A program made the translations under genes and the position numbers. The notes beneath the pieces are model-generated. The model was not told the origin of the DNA. It saw only the letters and a list, made by a program, of their open reading frames with translations, and ran no database searches. From Tipula vernalis (lineage: Eukaryota > Arthropoda > Insecta > Diptera > Tipulidae), in assembly GCA_958295665.1 (NCBI GenBank), contig OY282560.1, positions 260,781,368 to 260,845,367 on the forward strand: 64,000 nucleotides of DNA, given 5' to 3'. Shown here in pieces: positions 46,541-57,399 of this stretch (position 1 is the stretch's first letter; each line of letters opens with the position of its first letter).

Positions 46541-47200
46541 CTTCGCCTTGATTTACACATTGAAGGTTTGATGCCTTGCAGTGAATTCATTCGTTTCATT
46601 AATACTGACAACAAATTCTCTAATGTAGGATATTCCAACTATGTTGTCTCACTTCATCGCACTTATCGTGTAAACGTGCAATAGATTGTGCTGTTGCTTG
46701 ATTTATAATTGGTTGGTCAAAAAACGTTTGTATGAATGAATCGACAATATATTGCTTTCTATCGTACCTTTTGCACAATTTCTGATATGCTTCAATGTAG
46801 ATAGCATCAATTATCGGGAAATGATGACTAAGCGCTAATGCATCATCTTTTAAATGTCCCTTAAGCAGTTGAAATTTGTGGGCAGGTGACAGGTTTGGAT
46901 TCTTGTGCACCGTTGAACCAAAAATGTCAAAAAACGTCTGCCATCCCTTAAAATTCCCATTAAAGGGGGAACAGTAATACGCGGTAAACAAAAACCGCTA
47001 GATGCAGACTGCGCCATGTTTAACGTTTGGTCTAAGTTTGGCACCGGTGGAACTACATTCCTTTTACGTATTGCTCAGACTGCACTACATCCGAAAGTTC
47101 GATCATTTGATATTTGAACTCAACGAAATCTTTGTATAATTGATGAATTTTCTCTAGTCTGACCGTTAACTCGTCTATACTCTATTGCACGACACACTTA
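46540..47200 (-). pseudogene. BEL/Pao Gag remnant
   Basis: The N-terminus (REKLHQLYKDFVEFKYQMIE near 47130) and the core at 46620-46991 are present: CSPFNGNFKGWQTFFDIFGS, HKNPNLSPAHKFQLLKGHL, LCKRYDRKQYIVDSFIQTFF. This is the conserved BEL/Pao Gag domain. Only the last zinc knuckle survives (RCTLCQKKHHDILH, near 46525); the preceding ones are deleted. Frame changes occur near 46625 and 46990. Confidence 0.85.
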
Positions 47201-49977
47201 ATAGTTTATGTGATTTAAACAAGTAAACTCAGTATAATTAAAACTCAAATAAATTTAATATAAAGTTCGGAAATTTTATTGATTATAATAAAAAATAAAT
47301 TGTTACTTAATGCGTTTTTTCTTTTCTGGATGTTACCATTCCATGTAGTTTCCACTGGATTTCTTCAATTCTGGATCGTTGACAATCATCCTGCTCGAAG
47401 GACCAATAAAAATGTACGGACGTGTATTGATGCCAATAATAAATTGAACAAGAACAAAAAAACGAAAACCAACTTCTGTGTTGCTTTAATTTAATTCGTT
47501 ATAAATTTTATAATTTATTAATAAAATTGATTTTATTGACAATTGTATAACTCTGCTCTGCGGTCAAAATGGAAATGAACAAGATACAACTTTCATTAGG
47601 TTGACCTTCCCAACATATAAAATAAATAAAAGCCGGGGCGATGCATTTCTGCGTAACTATTACCTTCGAGCTTTAATACAACTCACCACAATTATTTAGT
47701 TTCCAAAATTTTTGAATATAAAATTAAATTTGTTTTCGAATTAGCATGTGTAAGCTAAACAATTTTGTCAAAAAATGACAAAATTTATGAAGCCATATTC
47801 TTCACACTAGTGAGATACGATCATATGTGGCGTAGGATTTCGTAGGGTCTGGGTATGAAGCTCATACAAATTGCAATTTCTACATAATTTTTGTATGACA
47901 AGCACGTCCCACTGTATTTAAACCCAATTCGAATCTTAAAAATTGTTCAGCAAATTTCATCGTAAGTTAATTCGTTGGATGCGAGTTTGGTAGAGTTGAC
48001 TTCATCTCTAATTAAATTAATCGAATCCTCACTTTTTCGTCAAACAATCGGTGACTTCTAATATTATAGAAACTAACAATCAAATTTTAGTCCTTGATTT
48101 CCAAACTATTTCACAAAACGAGCACTCTTAAGCCTTCAATTACTTCAACATAACAAAATAATCGACAACAAAAAAAATTATTTGTAGGTAATTAATATAT
48201 TTTAATTAAATTTAATTAATTATTTATGAACAATTTGTGATGCCACAATCTGATTACAATCAATTATTTTTTTAAAATACGTTTTAGGTATGTATGATGT
48301 ATAATTTGTAAATCAAATATTCACATACTCGTATATACAACAAAATCAACTCGCGAAAAACTAACTAAGCAATGACAAGAAAGTCGTTAAAATATAACGA
48401 CCTTGTAAATAATCCGTTCCTGCTACTTTTATTGTATGTATACATGAAGAGTATATAGTTGATCAGAGTTAATCAGAGACGGAAGTGCCAATTTAGGAAT
48501 TTGTTAATAAACAAATTATGAATTTTTAATTAAAGTATGGTTAATTTATTTTCCGTACTTTGTCTGTTTGGGATGAATAAAATAATTTTTTGTCTAAATC
48601 GACAGTGTATTGTTTGCGACACTTTGTACTTTAGACTATAACAATGGAAATTGTGACTAAGTGTTTATAGGATGGGAATTTGAAATACCTATCTGTTTTT
48701 GATTTTGTGTGCAATTTGTGTGTTGGGAATATTAAACGGGTTGATCACATTTATTTGAAATGTGGTTAAACGAAGATGATAAACATATCATACCCGTATA
48801 TAGTATACCAACTCAGACAAATAAATCAGTACACCCACCTAATAAACATTTTACTTAGACCAAAAAATATATAAAAATAAAAATTTACCACATGTTGGTT
48901 TTAACATGCCGGCAACACAACACTACCGTACAATAATATAATTGATAAGAACAATGTAAATAATTATATGTTAGTGATAACAAATTTAACAAATTTTGAC
49001 GACCCTTTACAAAATATATGATACACACAAATTAGCAACGTTTTGCTATTATTTGTGTGTTCCATATTTAAATCGTAATGCGTGAGTTAGTTAAAACGCC
49101 ACAGCTCATGTTATTTGTAGATATACGAATGACACATACGGCATAATAACTACGCTTATATATTTTATGATTAACATACACGGTCACCATACAAATAGAT
49201 CTTTGTTCAATTAATCACAATTAAAATTAATATCGTAAATTAATTATTATATAAACAGTTATTGCCATAAAAGTCAAATCAACTGTCTATAAATACAAGC
49301 GAGTATTACACTCTTTACGTTATAAATTAAAAAAAATAATTCTAAATAATTAGCGCAGTTAATGATATGCACTAGAGTTATTCACACTTTTAATATAGTA
49401 GTTGATTTGTTTAATTGCATTATTGTTTGTTTGTTTGTTCGGTATTTTATAAAAAAAAAAATTTTTTTTATTTAATAATCGAATTTCTTTGAGATAAAAT
49501 CCGCGAATTATTTTTTTATGCATGATTAATACAAATAAAAAATTAGTTTGATTGCTATTGGTACTAATTTTTTCCCGCCTCCTCAAAATATTGGCTGTTT
49601 GATTTATAGATTATACAGAAAAATTATAAAAACATTAAATTCCGCTCTCTTTAATTCTTATTTCTTGACCAACCTATCGTCACCACAGTATTTAAGTGTT
49701 ACAAACGCATTTTAATCGTTTTGAAGTTAGGTCTGCCATTTTGTCTTGTGACGGTCCTAACCCAATTTTTATTAAAATCCATTTGTGTCATTTAAAAACT
49801 GGAATGACAACCTGTTATAATACTGATTCTGGAATCTAATTTGGTGAGTCAGTCTACAGTTTTACGTAAAGTCGAATATCTAAAATAAATTATTATAATT
49901 ATTATGTTTTATAATTATTTTTTTAACGACACCCGCGCGATGGTGGCCGGAACGTCGCCGTGTTGATATTTGAGAGC
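47201..49977. other. AT-rich spacer, nothing recognised
   Basis: About 2.8 kb without recognisable genes or ordered repeats. Confidence 0.45.
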
Positions 49978-50180
49978 AGACTGAAGTGAAAAGAATGATT
50001 TAATTTTATTTCGTTTTGTTGTCTCTTCATGTGGAAGAGACAGTAGTTCACTACCAAATGGTATTGTCAACGTTGAGCGGCGTGAAGACGTTGCATTGGT
50101 GGTTGGGTGAACTCAGACGCCAATGTAAGTCAGTGATACATTATAGCGGAGCACGCATGAGTGAACCGCTACAGGACTCC
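49978..50180 (+). repeat. Direct repeat, left copy (about 200 bp)
   Basis: It starts GACTGAAGTGAAAAGAA and includes TTGTCTCTTCATGTGGAAGA, ACGTTGAGCGGCGTGAAGAC and GGTGGTTGGGTGAACTCAGA. It matches 50699-50910 in the same orientation. The less AT-rich 520 bp in between has one ORF (50016-50321) without a known domain. Confidence 0.85.
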
Positions 50181-50698
50181 CGCGCAAGTGATTTTCCCTC
50201 AATGCGAAACATGGTTGGTTTCGGTCTGTCTGTGTTCAGATCAGCTGAGGGAAAAGGAGGAGAATGTGTTCGGTCGATCCCTGCATCAGTAGCTGTAAAG
50301 GAGGATGTTCGTCGAGGCTGACACCTGATACAATGGGTGTGTGTTGCTGCATACCTGTATGTGTTGTGCGTGAAAATGGAAGAACAAAAAATATGGTTAC
50401 TCTTAGCATCGCGTTTCTTTGTTTTTAATGAAAACAAAAATGTAAATACTAACCCACTGGCCAGTGCGTAATTCGCACTCGACCGGCACATAAAAAAAAT
50501 ATAAAAACATAATTAAGGCACATGTTCATCGTTATTTCCCTAAACGCGGAGGTTGGTGGACACCTATTTAGGAATTTATCCATATTTAAAATAAATAAAC
50601 ACAATTTAGTTCGATAATGTTTATTTTTAATTAAATTTATTTGTATTTAATTAATTAAAATATTTACAAATTTCATTTTACTATTTCACACCACCATT

Positions 50699-50910
50699 AG
50701 ACTGAAGTGAAAAGAAAGCATTAATTTTATTTTGTTTTGTTGTCTCTTCATGTAGAAGAGACAGTAGTTCACTGGTTGAATTTGTATGTTCCCAAATGGT
50801 AATGTTAACGTTGAGCGGCGTGAATACGTTCCATTGGTGGTTGGGTGAACTCAGACGCCAATGTAAGTGAGTGATATATTGTGGCGGAAAACGCATGAAT
50901 GAGCCACTAC
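50699..50910 (+). repeat. Direct repeat, right copy
   Basis: Same order of blocks as the left copy, with a small extra segment (GGTTGAATTTGTATGTTCC near 50775) and point differences. It could be the LTRs of a small element or an old segmental duplication. No TG...CA termini or primer site was recognised. Confidence 0.85.
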
Positions 50911-51269
50911 AATACTATCAACTAACAAGGTAAAATCGTTTGCTGAGTCAAATTCCTTTATTTTGGCGCATGTACCAGTACATACGTCATCAATGACACT
51001 TTTATAAGAAAATTCGTGAGTGGGTTTTTTGAAAAATGATTTTCTTTGTTTAATTTAAATGTGCCTTTTATATGAAAATGCCTAACAATTGTAAATATTA
51101 AAATGAAATTTTTAAAATTTTTAGGAAAATATCAAGAAATGCTTTAAAACATTTAATCTAAACATATTATATCATCATATTCCCAAAAAATTGTAATGCA
51201 ATATGACGACTTGTCATTCTTAGGCATAGAAAAGCAATGCTAAGCTGCATTGGGGAGTTGTCTATTTTA

Positions 51270-52195
51270 GTAGGTTTAGGTTTTGGTCTAGGTGGCGGTC
51301 CACCAGGAACAGTCATAGACACGAAATGGTCCATATAATGGCCAATATAGCCATACCACGATTTACTTATTTATCCTCCAACTCAATGAAACCATTTTGA
51401 GCTGCTGACGAAACGCTGGATGCTCCTGACGTCCATCTTGCTAAGGTTCCTCAGGTCATTGAAGAGGGGTGTCCCTAGAAACTTTAGTCTGACGAGAGTA
51501 GGTGGAAAGAAGATGAAGTACTGCCTCTTCCTTCTCTTCGTTCTCGCAACTACGAAAGTAGCCATGTGAGAAAAAACCAAGTCTACTCGCATGCCTGCTT
51601 ATGAGACAGTGCCCCGTAATCACTCCAACAACCACACTGATCTGACTTACCTGAAGTGAGATCAGCTGTCTGGATCTCGCCAAGTCCAACTTTGGCTAGA
51701 CCTGCCGAGTTATTACGCATGAGGTGCTACTTGACCATCTGTCATTCGTCAACTTACTAACTTCTTCCTGAAGCAGCAGTTTGCATGACGCAAGACGTAT
51801 TTCAATATTCTTTCTACTTTTTGAAATGTGGTCCGTTGTACCACGCCGAGCCAGTTCATCGGCTTGTATATACCCTGTACCAATGAAATGTCCTGGCACC
51901 CTTATGATATGGATGTTGAACTGATCTATCATCTCGTGAAGAGATGAGAGGCAGGTCTGGACTCCTCTCGACTTGAGGAGGTGTGATTGCAGCGCTTTAA
52001 TGGCAGGCTGACTGTCCATATATATGTGAATATCACAAGTCGATATTAGATTATGCCTCAACCAGTTCACGACTTCCTTTATCGCAGTTACTTCAGCTTG
52101 AAAAATGCTACAGTAGTCGGGAACACAAAAGGAGAGGTTTACCATAAGTTCCTCGCAGAACACCCCAGCGCCGACTTTTCCATCCCGTTTTGGGT
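51270..52195 (-). pseudogene. LOA-like LINE 3' part: RNase H and C-terminus
   Basis: The minus strand encodes RNase H at 51696-52163 (DGKVGAGVFCEEL, FQAEVTAIKEVVNWL, IHIYMDSQPAIKALQS, IIRVPGHFIGTGYIQADELA) with the E and D positions recognisable. After a frame change at about 51690 come WPKLDLARSRQLISL, VVVGVITGHCLISRHASRLG and YFRSCENEEKEEAVLHLLST (zinc-binding tail). After another shift, FLGTPLFNDLRNLSKMDVRS and FVSSSKWFH follow. It is truncated at its 5' end at about 52195, within the RNase H start. Confidence 0.82.
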
Positions 52196-52470
52196 ATCTC
52201 TATTTTAGTATGTCAAATAGAAACGTAAATAGTAATATAAATGTAAATAGTTTTGAATAAAAAAGGAGTGTTGACTATATGCCTGCGCAAAGGGTCCAAT
52301 GCCTCGCGGCTTTGGGGGCGGCTCTCTGTTATTATATGAATTATTAAAAAACAAAAATGTTTCAAAAATGTTGGAATTTCTATAAATCGGTACAGCGGGG
52401 CCCCCACGCTCCTATAAGGAGGTCCTCTAAGATAAGCGATACAATGAATTAAAATAACCTGTCAAACATA
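52190..52470 (+). repeat. Repeat Y, copy left of the MULE
   Basis: It contains TCTATTTTAGTATGTCAAAT, CAAAGGGTCCAATGCCTCGC, GGCTTTGGGGGCGGCT and TAAGGAGGTCCTCTAAGATA, then ATGAATTAAAATAA. The same blocks recur in the same order at 55010-55290. A partial relative is at 51225-51275 (GCAATGCTAAGCTGCATTGG). Confidence 0.65.
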
Positions 52471-52548
52471 CTCGTATGTTTATTGCATTTAAAAAACTTG
52501 CTTTTTAGGAATTTTTTTTTTTTTGGGATTTTTTGGGTTGGGTATGCA

Positions 52549-52665
52549 ATCCCAAAATCAAATTCACAAATACAAAATCCCAAAATCATAATCCCAAATT
52601 TTAAAATCCCAATTAGCAAAATCCCAATTTACAAAATCCCATTTAAAAAAATCCCAAATAATCCC
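52549..52665 (+). repeat. 15 bp phased AAAATCCCA boxes, left MULE end
   Basis: Eight ATCCC cores, five of the intervals being 14-15 bp. The consensus is roughly AAAATCCCAATTTAC. They could be transposase-binding sites (inference). Confidence 0.85.
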
Positions 52666-52754
52666 ATTATCAATTATAGATAATATTTATTAAAACATGC
52701 GCGCGCATGTTTTAATAAATATTATCTATAATTGATAATGGGATTATTTGGGAT
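52651..52754. repeat. Perfect 104 bp palindrome
   Basis: Two 52 bp arms meet without a spacer at 52702/52703 (centre CATGCGCGCGCATG), and I find no mismatch between them. A third, imperfect copy of the arm (TTTTAATAAATAATATCAAC...) follows at 52756-52790. The outer part of the left arm includes the last two ATCCC boxes of the MULE end, so the palindrome reverses them on the other side. Confidence 0.95.
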
Positions 52755-52990
52755 GTTTTAATAAATAATATCAACAATTGATAATTGGATTTTATTCCTT
52801 TATGATAAATTCAGTTAGCATATATATTGAAGAGCAGAAACTGCTTAATAAACCTATTTATAAAGTTTATAAAATTATTACTTTGCTAATGTTAATATAT
52901 TAAACCGACATAAATATGTTAAATCTAGCAAGCTGAATATGAAAACAACTGTGACTTTTATGTGCATTTTTTATAGTTTTTCTTAAACCA

Positions 52991-54414
52991 TTGGTGAATA
53001 TAGGATTTTCCAAAAATATGAGAATTATAACAAATAATAAGGGTGGAAAAAAATTGTTCCATGACGGCTATGCTTATTATCTAGACAATGAAAAAGATAA
53101 TATTTTTAAATGGAGATGTGCTGACAGGAAAATTTTTTTTTGCAAAAGCAAGATGACGACAACAGTGGAAGAGTGTGTTCATAAAGCAGTTGAAAAACAA
53201 TCGGAACATTCGCATGACCCACGTGCTGCGGATGTGGATGTTGCAGAAGCAAATAGTGATTTAAAAAACCAAGCTTTATCTACTGCAATGCCACCATCGA
53301 TAATAATTCGGGAAGTAACTGTAAATTGTGATCCAGTATCTCGTATTTACCTTCCAAATAAACAATCGCAAAATAATTAAATTAAAAGAATTCGGAGAAA
53401 TTAATACAAAGAACCAACAAATCTGTCCGAAATCAACATTCCACAGTACTTGCGACTTCTAGGAGAGGAACTATTTATACTCTCCGAAAAACAAATTGAA
53501 CATGATAATAAAATTATAATACTTGGCACTAATTCAAGTATAAAAATGTTATCTGAGTCACTTTGCTGGCTAATGGACGGCACTTTTCATGTAGTTCCGA
53601 CAATTATGGCACAGTTGTTCAGTATTCACGCAAAATATGAAGACCAAATAATCCCTTTCGTGTTTTGTTTAATGAGCAAGAAAAGCAAAAAATGTTATTC
53701 GGAATTTTTTTTCGAACTTCATCGGATAGCAGCAGATCACAACATTCCATTGCAGCCTAAGCGAATTATCTGCGATTTCGAAAAAACTATTCATGTTTCT
53801 GCAAGTGAGTTTTTCCCCTCAACCGAATTTAAAGGGTGTCTTTTTCACTTTGGGCAAATTATTTGGCGTCAAGTTCAAAAGTCAAAACTAAAAACAAAAT
53901 ATGGAAAGAACGAAGCTTTTAGTTTGGAAATTCGTATGATTAAAAGCCTCGCTTTTGTCCCTCCTATCGAAATTAGAAGTTATTTTAAGGAGTTATATAA
54001 CCACTTCAAGGATCCGGATTCCAAAAAAATTTGCAAATGGATAAAAATTAATTATATTTCCGGCCCCAACCGCACAACTGACCCCCGATATGATCCTAGT
54101 TTTTGGTCTGTTGAAGATGCATGAAGGAAAACTTTCCGCTCACTCAAAATAGCGTAGAAGCCTGGCATCGACGACTCAAAGTGGTCGTGGGGAAACGAAA
54201 CAGTGGTCTTTATAAAATTATAGGCGATTTAAGGAAGGAGCTTATTTTATCACAAACTACTTATGAAAAAATTAAAAGAGGTGAACAATTTCCTAAAAAT
54301 AGGCGAAATGTTAAAAGGTGTAAGCAAATTAAAAGAGTTATCAAAAAACGGTTGATGACAACTAAAATTGATTATTTAAAAAATATAGCTTATAACATGC
54401 ATCTCATAAATTAA
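52991..54414 (+). pseudogene. FLYWCH zinc finger plus MULE transposase, frameshifted
   Basis: Part 1 (52991-53380) is a FLYWCH finger: GGKKLFHDGYAYYLD, FKWRCADRKIFFC, EHSHDP. Part 2 (53450-54124) is the MULE catalytic core: CWLMDGTFHVVP (D43 of this frame), PFVFCLMSKKS, RIICDFEKTI (D109), GCLFHFGQIIWR. Part 3 (54121-54414) is NFPLTQNSVEAWHRRLKVVV with the third catalytic acid (E in SVEAWH). The frames are separated by breaks at about 53380-53450 and by a single-base loss at about 54121, where the text reads straight on in another frame. All three catalytic acids are present. The gene would cut and move the surrounding element if the frames were joined, and it appears only recently disabled. 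Confidence 0.88.
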
Positions 54415-54478
54415 ATAAATTATTAATAAAATTATTGAAATAAATACTTATACAATAAAATAATGAATAGTTTTACTT

Positions 54479-54612
54479 TGGGAATTTTTCAGTTTGGGAT
54501 TTTTCAGTTTGGGATTTTTTAGTTAGGGATTTTTCTATTTTGTATTTTGTATTTGGGATTATTTTTTTTTTTTTGGGATTTTGTGTAGCTGGGTTTTTTT
54601 TTGGGATTCCAT
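54479..54612 (-). repeat. 15 bp phased GGGATTTTT boxes, right MULE end
   Basis: Boxes at 54480, 54496, 54511 and 54526 are 15-16 bp apart. After a skipped position come 54555, 54575 and 54603. It is the inverted counterpart of the left array. Confidence 0.85.
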
Positions 54613-54680
54613 ATGGATCCCGATTTTTTTTGGTTGGAAAACGATACCAACCCATATATTACATCGAGATTGGTGACTTA

Positions 54681-55515
54681 TTCCCGTGAGACATAATCCC
54701 GATGGATAAAATCATGCAAATGAAAATCCCGATGGCACCAAATGCCGAGGGTAAAAAATCCCGATGATACATAATCCGAAGGGTACAAAATCCCAAGGGT
54801 ATCCTGAGGGGACAAAATCGCGGTGGTACAAAATCCTATAAATCCGAGGAAATTCCGATGGAGGACCATATTGTTATAACCATCATCACTATTTTCGATA
54901 TTCCCAAAAAAAATCCCAAAAAATGCAAAATAACGTGGCCCATTAAAAAGGAAAACCACATTAAATTTTTGTTAACTGCAATATTAAAACAAAAGAAAGC
55001 CACATAATTTCTTGTCATACTTGCGCGGAAAGGACCAATGCTAAGCGACTTTGGGGAGATTTTGATTTTAGTATGTGAAATACAAACGTAAATATTTTTC
55101 GTCAAATTTTTCTGACGTTTTCCTGTCATCCTTGCGGAAAGCGTCGAATACTTAGCGGGTTTGGGGAGTTTTTTATTTTAGTATGTGTGTAGAATTTCAA
55201 AAAATCGTCAAAGAGGGGGCGTGTGATGGTGCCCCATCCTCTAAGGTATGAAACGAATTAAAATAATATTTCAAAAATTTGTTATATTTGAAAAACATGA
55301 TTTTTTGTGATTATTTTATTTTGGATAACGATACCAATCCGTATACATCTTTAAATGAAGGAAAAGGTGCACCAATTGTGCCTAGATTTCGAAATTTTCA
55401 TAGGCTTTCGGGGATTTTGTATCCTACGGATTTTATATCTGCGGGAATTAGTATCTTCTGGATTTTGTCTTCTTGGGATTGTACCCTCGGAATTCGTATT
55501 CTCGGGATTTTGTCT
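54681..55515. mobile_element. Candidate transposase-less relative of the MULE
   Basis: Two opposed arrays of about 16 bp boxes face each other. On the left (54681-54860) are AATCCCGATGG-type boxes at about 54681, 54696, 54726, 54757, 54773, 54789 and on. On the right (55410-55515) are complementary CGGGATTTTGT-type boxes at about 55411, 55428, 55443, 55459, 55475, 55489 and 55504. The core ATCCC/GGGAT is the one used at the MULE ends, but the box consensus has CGATGG/CCTCG sequence added. The central about 540 bp has no transposase. It starts only about 70 bp after the MULE. Confidence 0.6.
55010..55290 (+). repeat. Repeat Y, copies right of the MULE
   Basis: Two successive copies of GCGGAAAGGACCAATGCTAA-type sequence followed by TTTGGGGAG...ATTTTAGTATGTG start at about 55021 and 55134. 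The second is followed by GATGGTGCCCCATCCTCTAA and GAATTAAAATAA, as in the copy at 52190-52470. Confidence 0.65.
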
Positions 55516-55529
55516 CTCTTCCATTAGAT

Positions 55530-56199
55530 CGGGCTCGTCATCGAAAGTTTTTCTAAAACTAAAAAATATATTTTTTGCAAAAAAAAGGAAGAAGGAAATT
55601 ATAAATATTAAAGTGAACAGAACTTATCCTAGTTGTCAATATATGAATCCACGCTAATCTTAGATGTCTGCAAATTTATATTTCTTATTTTATAGTAATA
55701 TATTGTTTAATCAAATTTAAAGATAAGCCCCCTCAGAGGGATTATATACATTTGGTCGCGTAACTCAACTGACAGGTCATCTGTCGCACAAAATTTTCAG
55801 TATAATGATGATTCGCAACTTATTTTGTTGTCCTTAGTGCTTTTTGTTATAAAACAATTCCAAATTACGAGTAGTAATAGAACACTCAGTGTAAAGAAGT
55901 AAAATAAGAAAATTTTACCCTCTTCGTAATTTCAACACTATTAGTAAAAGTTGTACGATTAGATTTTTTTTATTTTTATTTTTTTTTGGATTCTGGCCTA
56001 CCTCTCAGTTTTAACCAGTCAATTTGTTGTATTATTTATTACTAAAATTCTAAATTACATTTTTTATTATTTTATCGAACTGAATTTTAACATTCTTATT
56101 CTAATTCTCTAACATTTTAAATTCGACTATATCCTTATATCATTTTTTAATATAATTTTCAATAAAATGTTTATTAGATCTAAATTTACATTTGTATTA
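55530..56199. other. AT-rich spacer, nothing recognised
   Basis: No gene. The sense 3' end of the following minus-strand LINE lies near the right of this stretch but no clear tail was found. Confidence 0.4.
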
Positions 56200-56279
56200 A
56201 AAACAAGACTATGTACATGAATAAATAGCTGCCTTATATTTATCAATATTCCTATAGAAATTATCTATTTCTTGTTTCT

Positions 56280-57180
56280 TATTGATACACCCTAACAGCA
56301 TATGATTAATATCTCAAACCTCTCCACATTCGCATAAATTATTTTCCTGTATCCGTAATTTATAAAGATGCACTGGGGATAGGATAAGACCATTTCTAAT
56401 CCTTATTAACGCAGTGATGGTTCTCATATTTTGAATGTGTTTAAACCAATGTTCTCTTATAACTTTTGGCTGTGAATTAGAAAACTTCCTACCAGTCTGA
56501 ATTGATTTCGATTCATAATACATTGAATGATTCTTTCTCTCTTATTTCTCTCTATCACATTTCTAAAATTATATTTATCCTCTTCTAATTGCATGTACCC
56601 GTCATCTACTGCCTCCTTAGCTAATTCATCAGCAACTTCATTACCTTCTTTGCCGTAATGTTCTGGTACCCACACCAGTTGTATGAAATTATTGTTTGAG
56701 AGACTTTTTCCACAACTTCTTTTAATTTCTATTAAATCTTTATCATTAGAATTGTTGTATGTTATGTTAGTTAGTTTTAATAGCCATTTAATACCCAATA
56801 ATTCCACTACTGTTGAACTCGTCTGTTTCAGTATTTTAAATTTCAACTTTATATTTATATTTTCAATGAAAACTGCATAGCCGCTTCGAGCGTTTTCACT
56901 ATTTACCGATCCATCTGTATAAATAAGGTAATCCCATAATTGTATTTTACGATATCTATTCACTAATTAGTTCGGTATTGTTGTTTTTATTAAAAGTGTA
57001 AAGATCTACATTTATTGAATTGATAATTATATCATAGTCTAACGAAAAATACGAAATTTGATCATATTGCAAGACGTTCATATTTCTAAAATTTACCAAT
57101 GGTATAACAACTAGTGAGATCATTTTTGTATTCCAATACCTCTCCCCTAAATCCATGGTGTCATATACATAGTTCACTGA
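56280..57180 (-). pseudogene. I-like ORF2 RNase H and C-terminal finger
   Basis: The frame at 56457-56963 carries WDYLIYTDGSVNSENARSGY, VVELLGIKWLLKLT, VWVPEHYGKEGNEVADELAK: the D, E and D/H positions of RNase H. The frame at 56314-56523 continues with TALIRIRNGLILSPVHLYKL and CECGEV, then DINHMLLGC in another frame. The segment before (56956-57177) is the connection domain. Confidence 0.85.
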
Positions 57181-57399
57181 TTATTTTATAAACAGGATGA
57201 AATTTGAACTGTGATATATTAAATACATACTTATTTGATAGAAATTCTGTACGTATGATGGATGATTGATTCTACTACTGCTTCTATTTCAAAAATTTGA
57301 GTTGATGTCGATGACGTACATCCTAGTGCAATTCCAGGCGCTTTATACTGTAACCGTGATCATTTTATTAACCTAGCATTTGTTGCTGTTGCTGTCATT

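Larger units (their letters stand above)
45625..47200 (-). mobile_element. BEL/Pao LTR retrotransposon fragment (gag, protease, RT start)
   Basis: The minus strand runs from a Gag N-terminus near 47200 through protease to the first part of RT near 45630, where recognisable coding ends. No LTR was found. Deletions, frameshifts and a mutated protease site show that it is dead. Confidence 0.85.
52505..54612 (+). mobile_element. MULE (Phantom-like) with fold-back ends of phased boxes
   Basis: The left end carries ATCCC boxes at 52549, 52577, 52591, 52606, 52621, 52636, 52651 and 52661, mostly 15 bp apart. The right end carries inverted GGGAT/GGGAA boxes at 54480, 54496, 54511, 54526, 54555, 54575 and 54603, again mostly 15 bp apart. 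Between them is a FLYWCH plus MULE transposase gene in three frames. Long TIRs made of short tandem repeats are a fold-back feature. FLYWCH-bearing MULEs of animals are known as Phantom. The exact ends and target duplication were not resolved. Confidence 0.75.

Noticed and set aside
50016..50321. 101-codon ORF in the direct-repeat locus
   Set aside because: It begins inside the repeat and has no recognisable domain, and the second repeat copy does not preserve the frame.
54690..54959. Minus-strand ORF with repeated Y/G/F residues in the box array
   Set aside because: The peptide periodicity follows from the 15-16 bp DNA boxes, which are not in a codon-preserving period.
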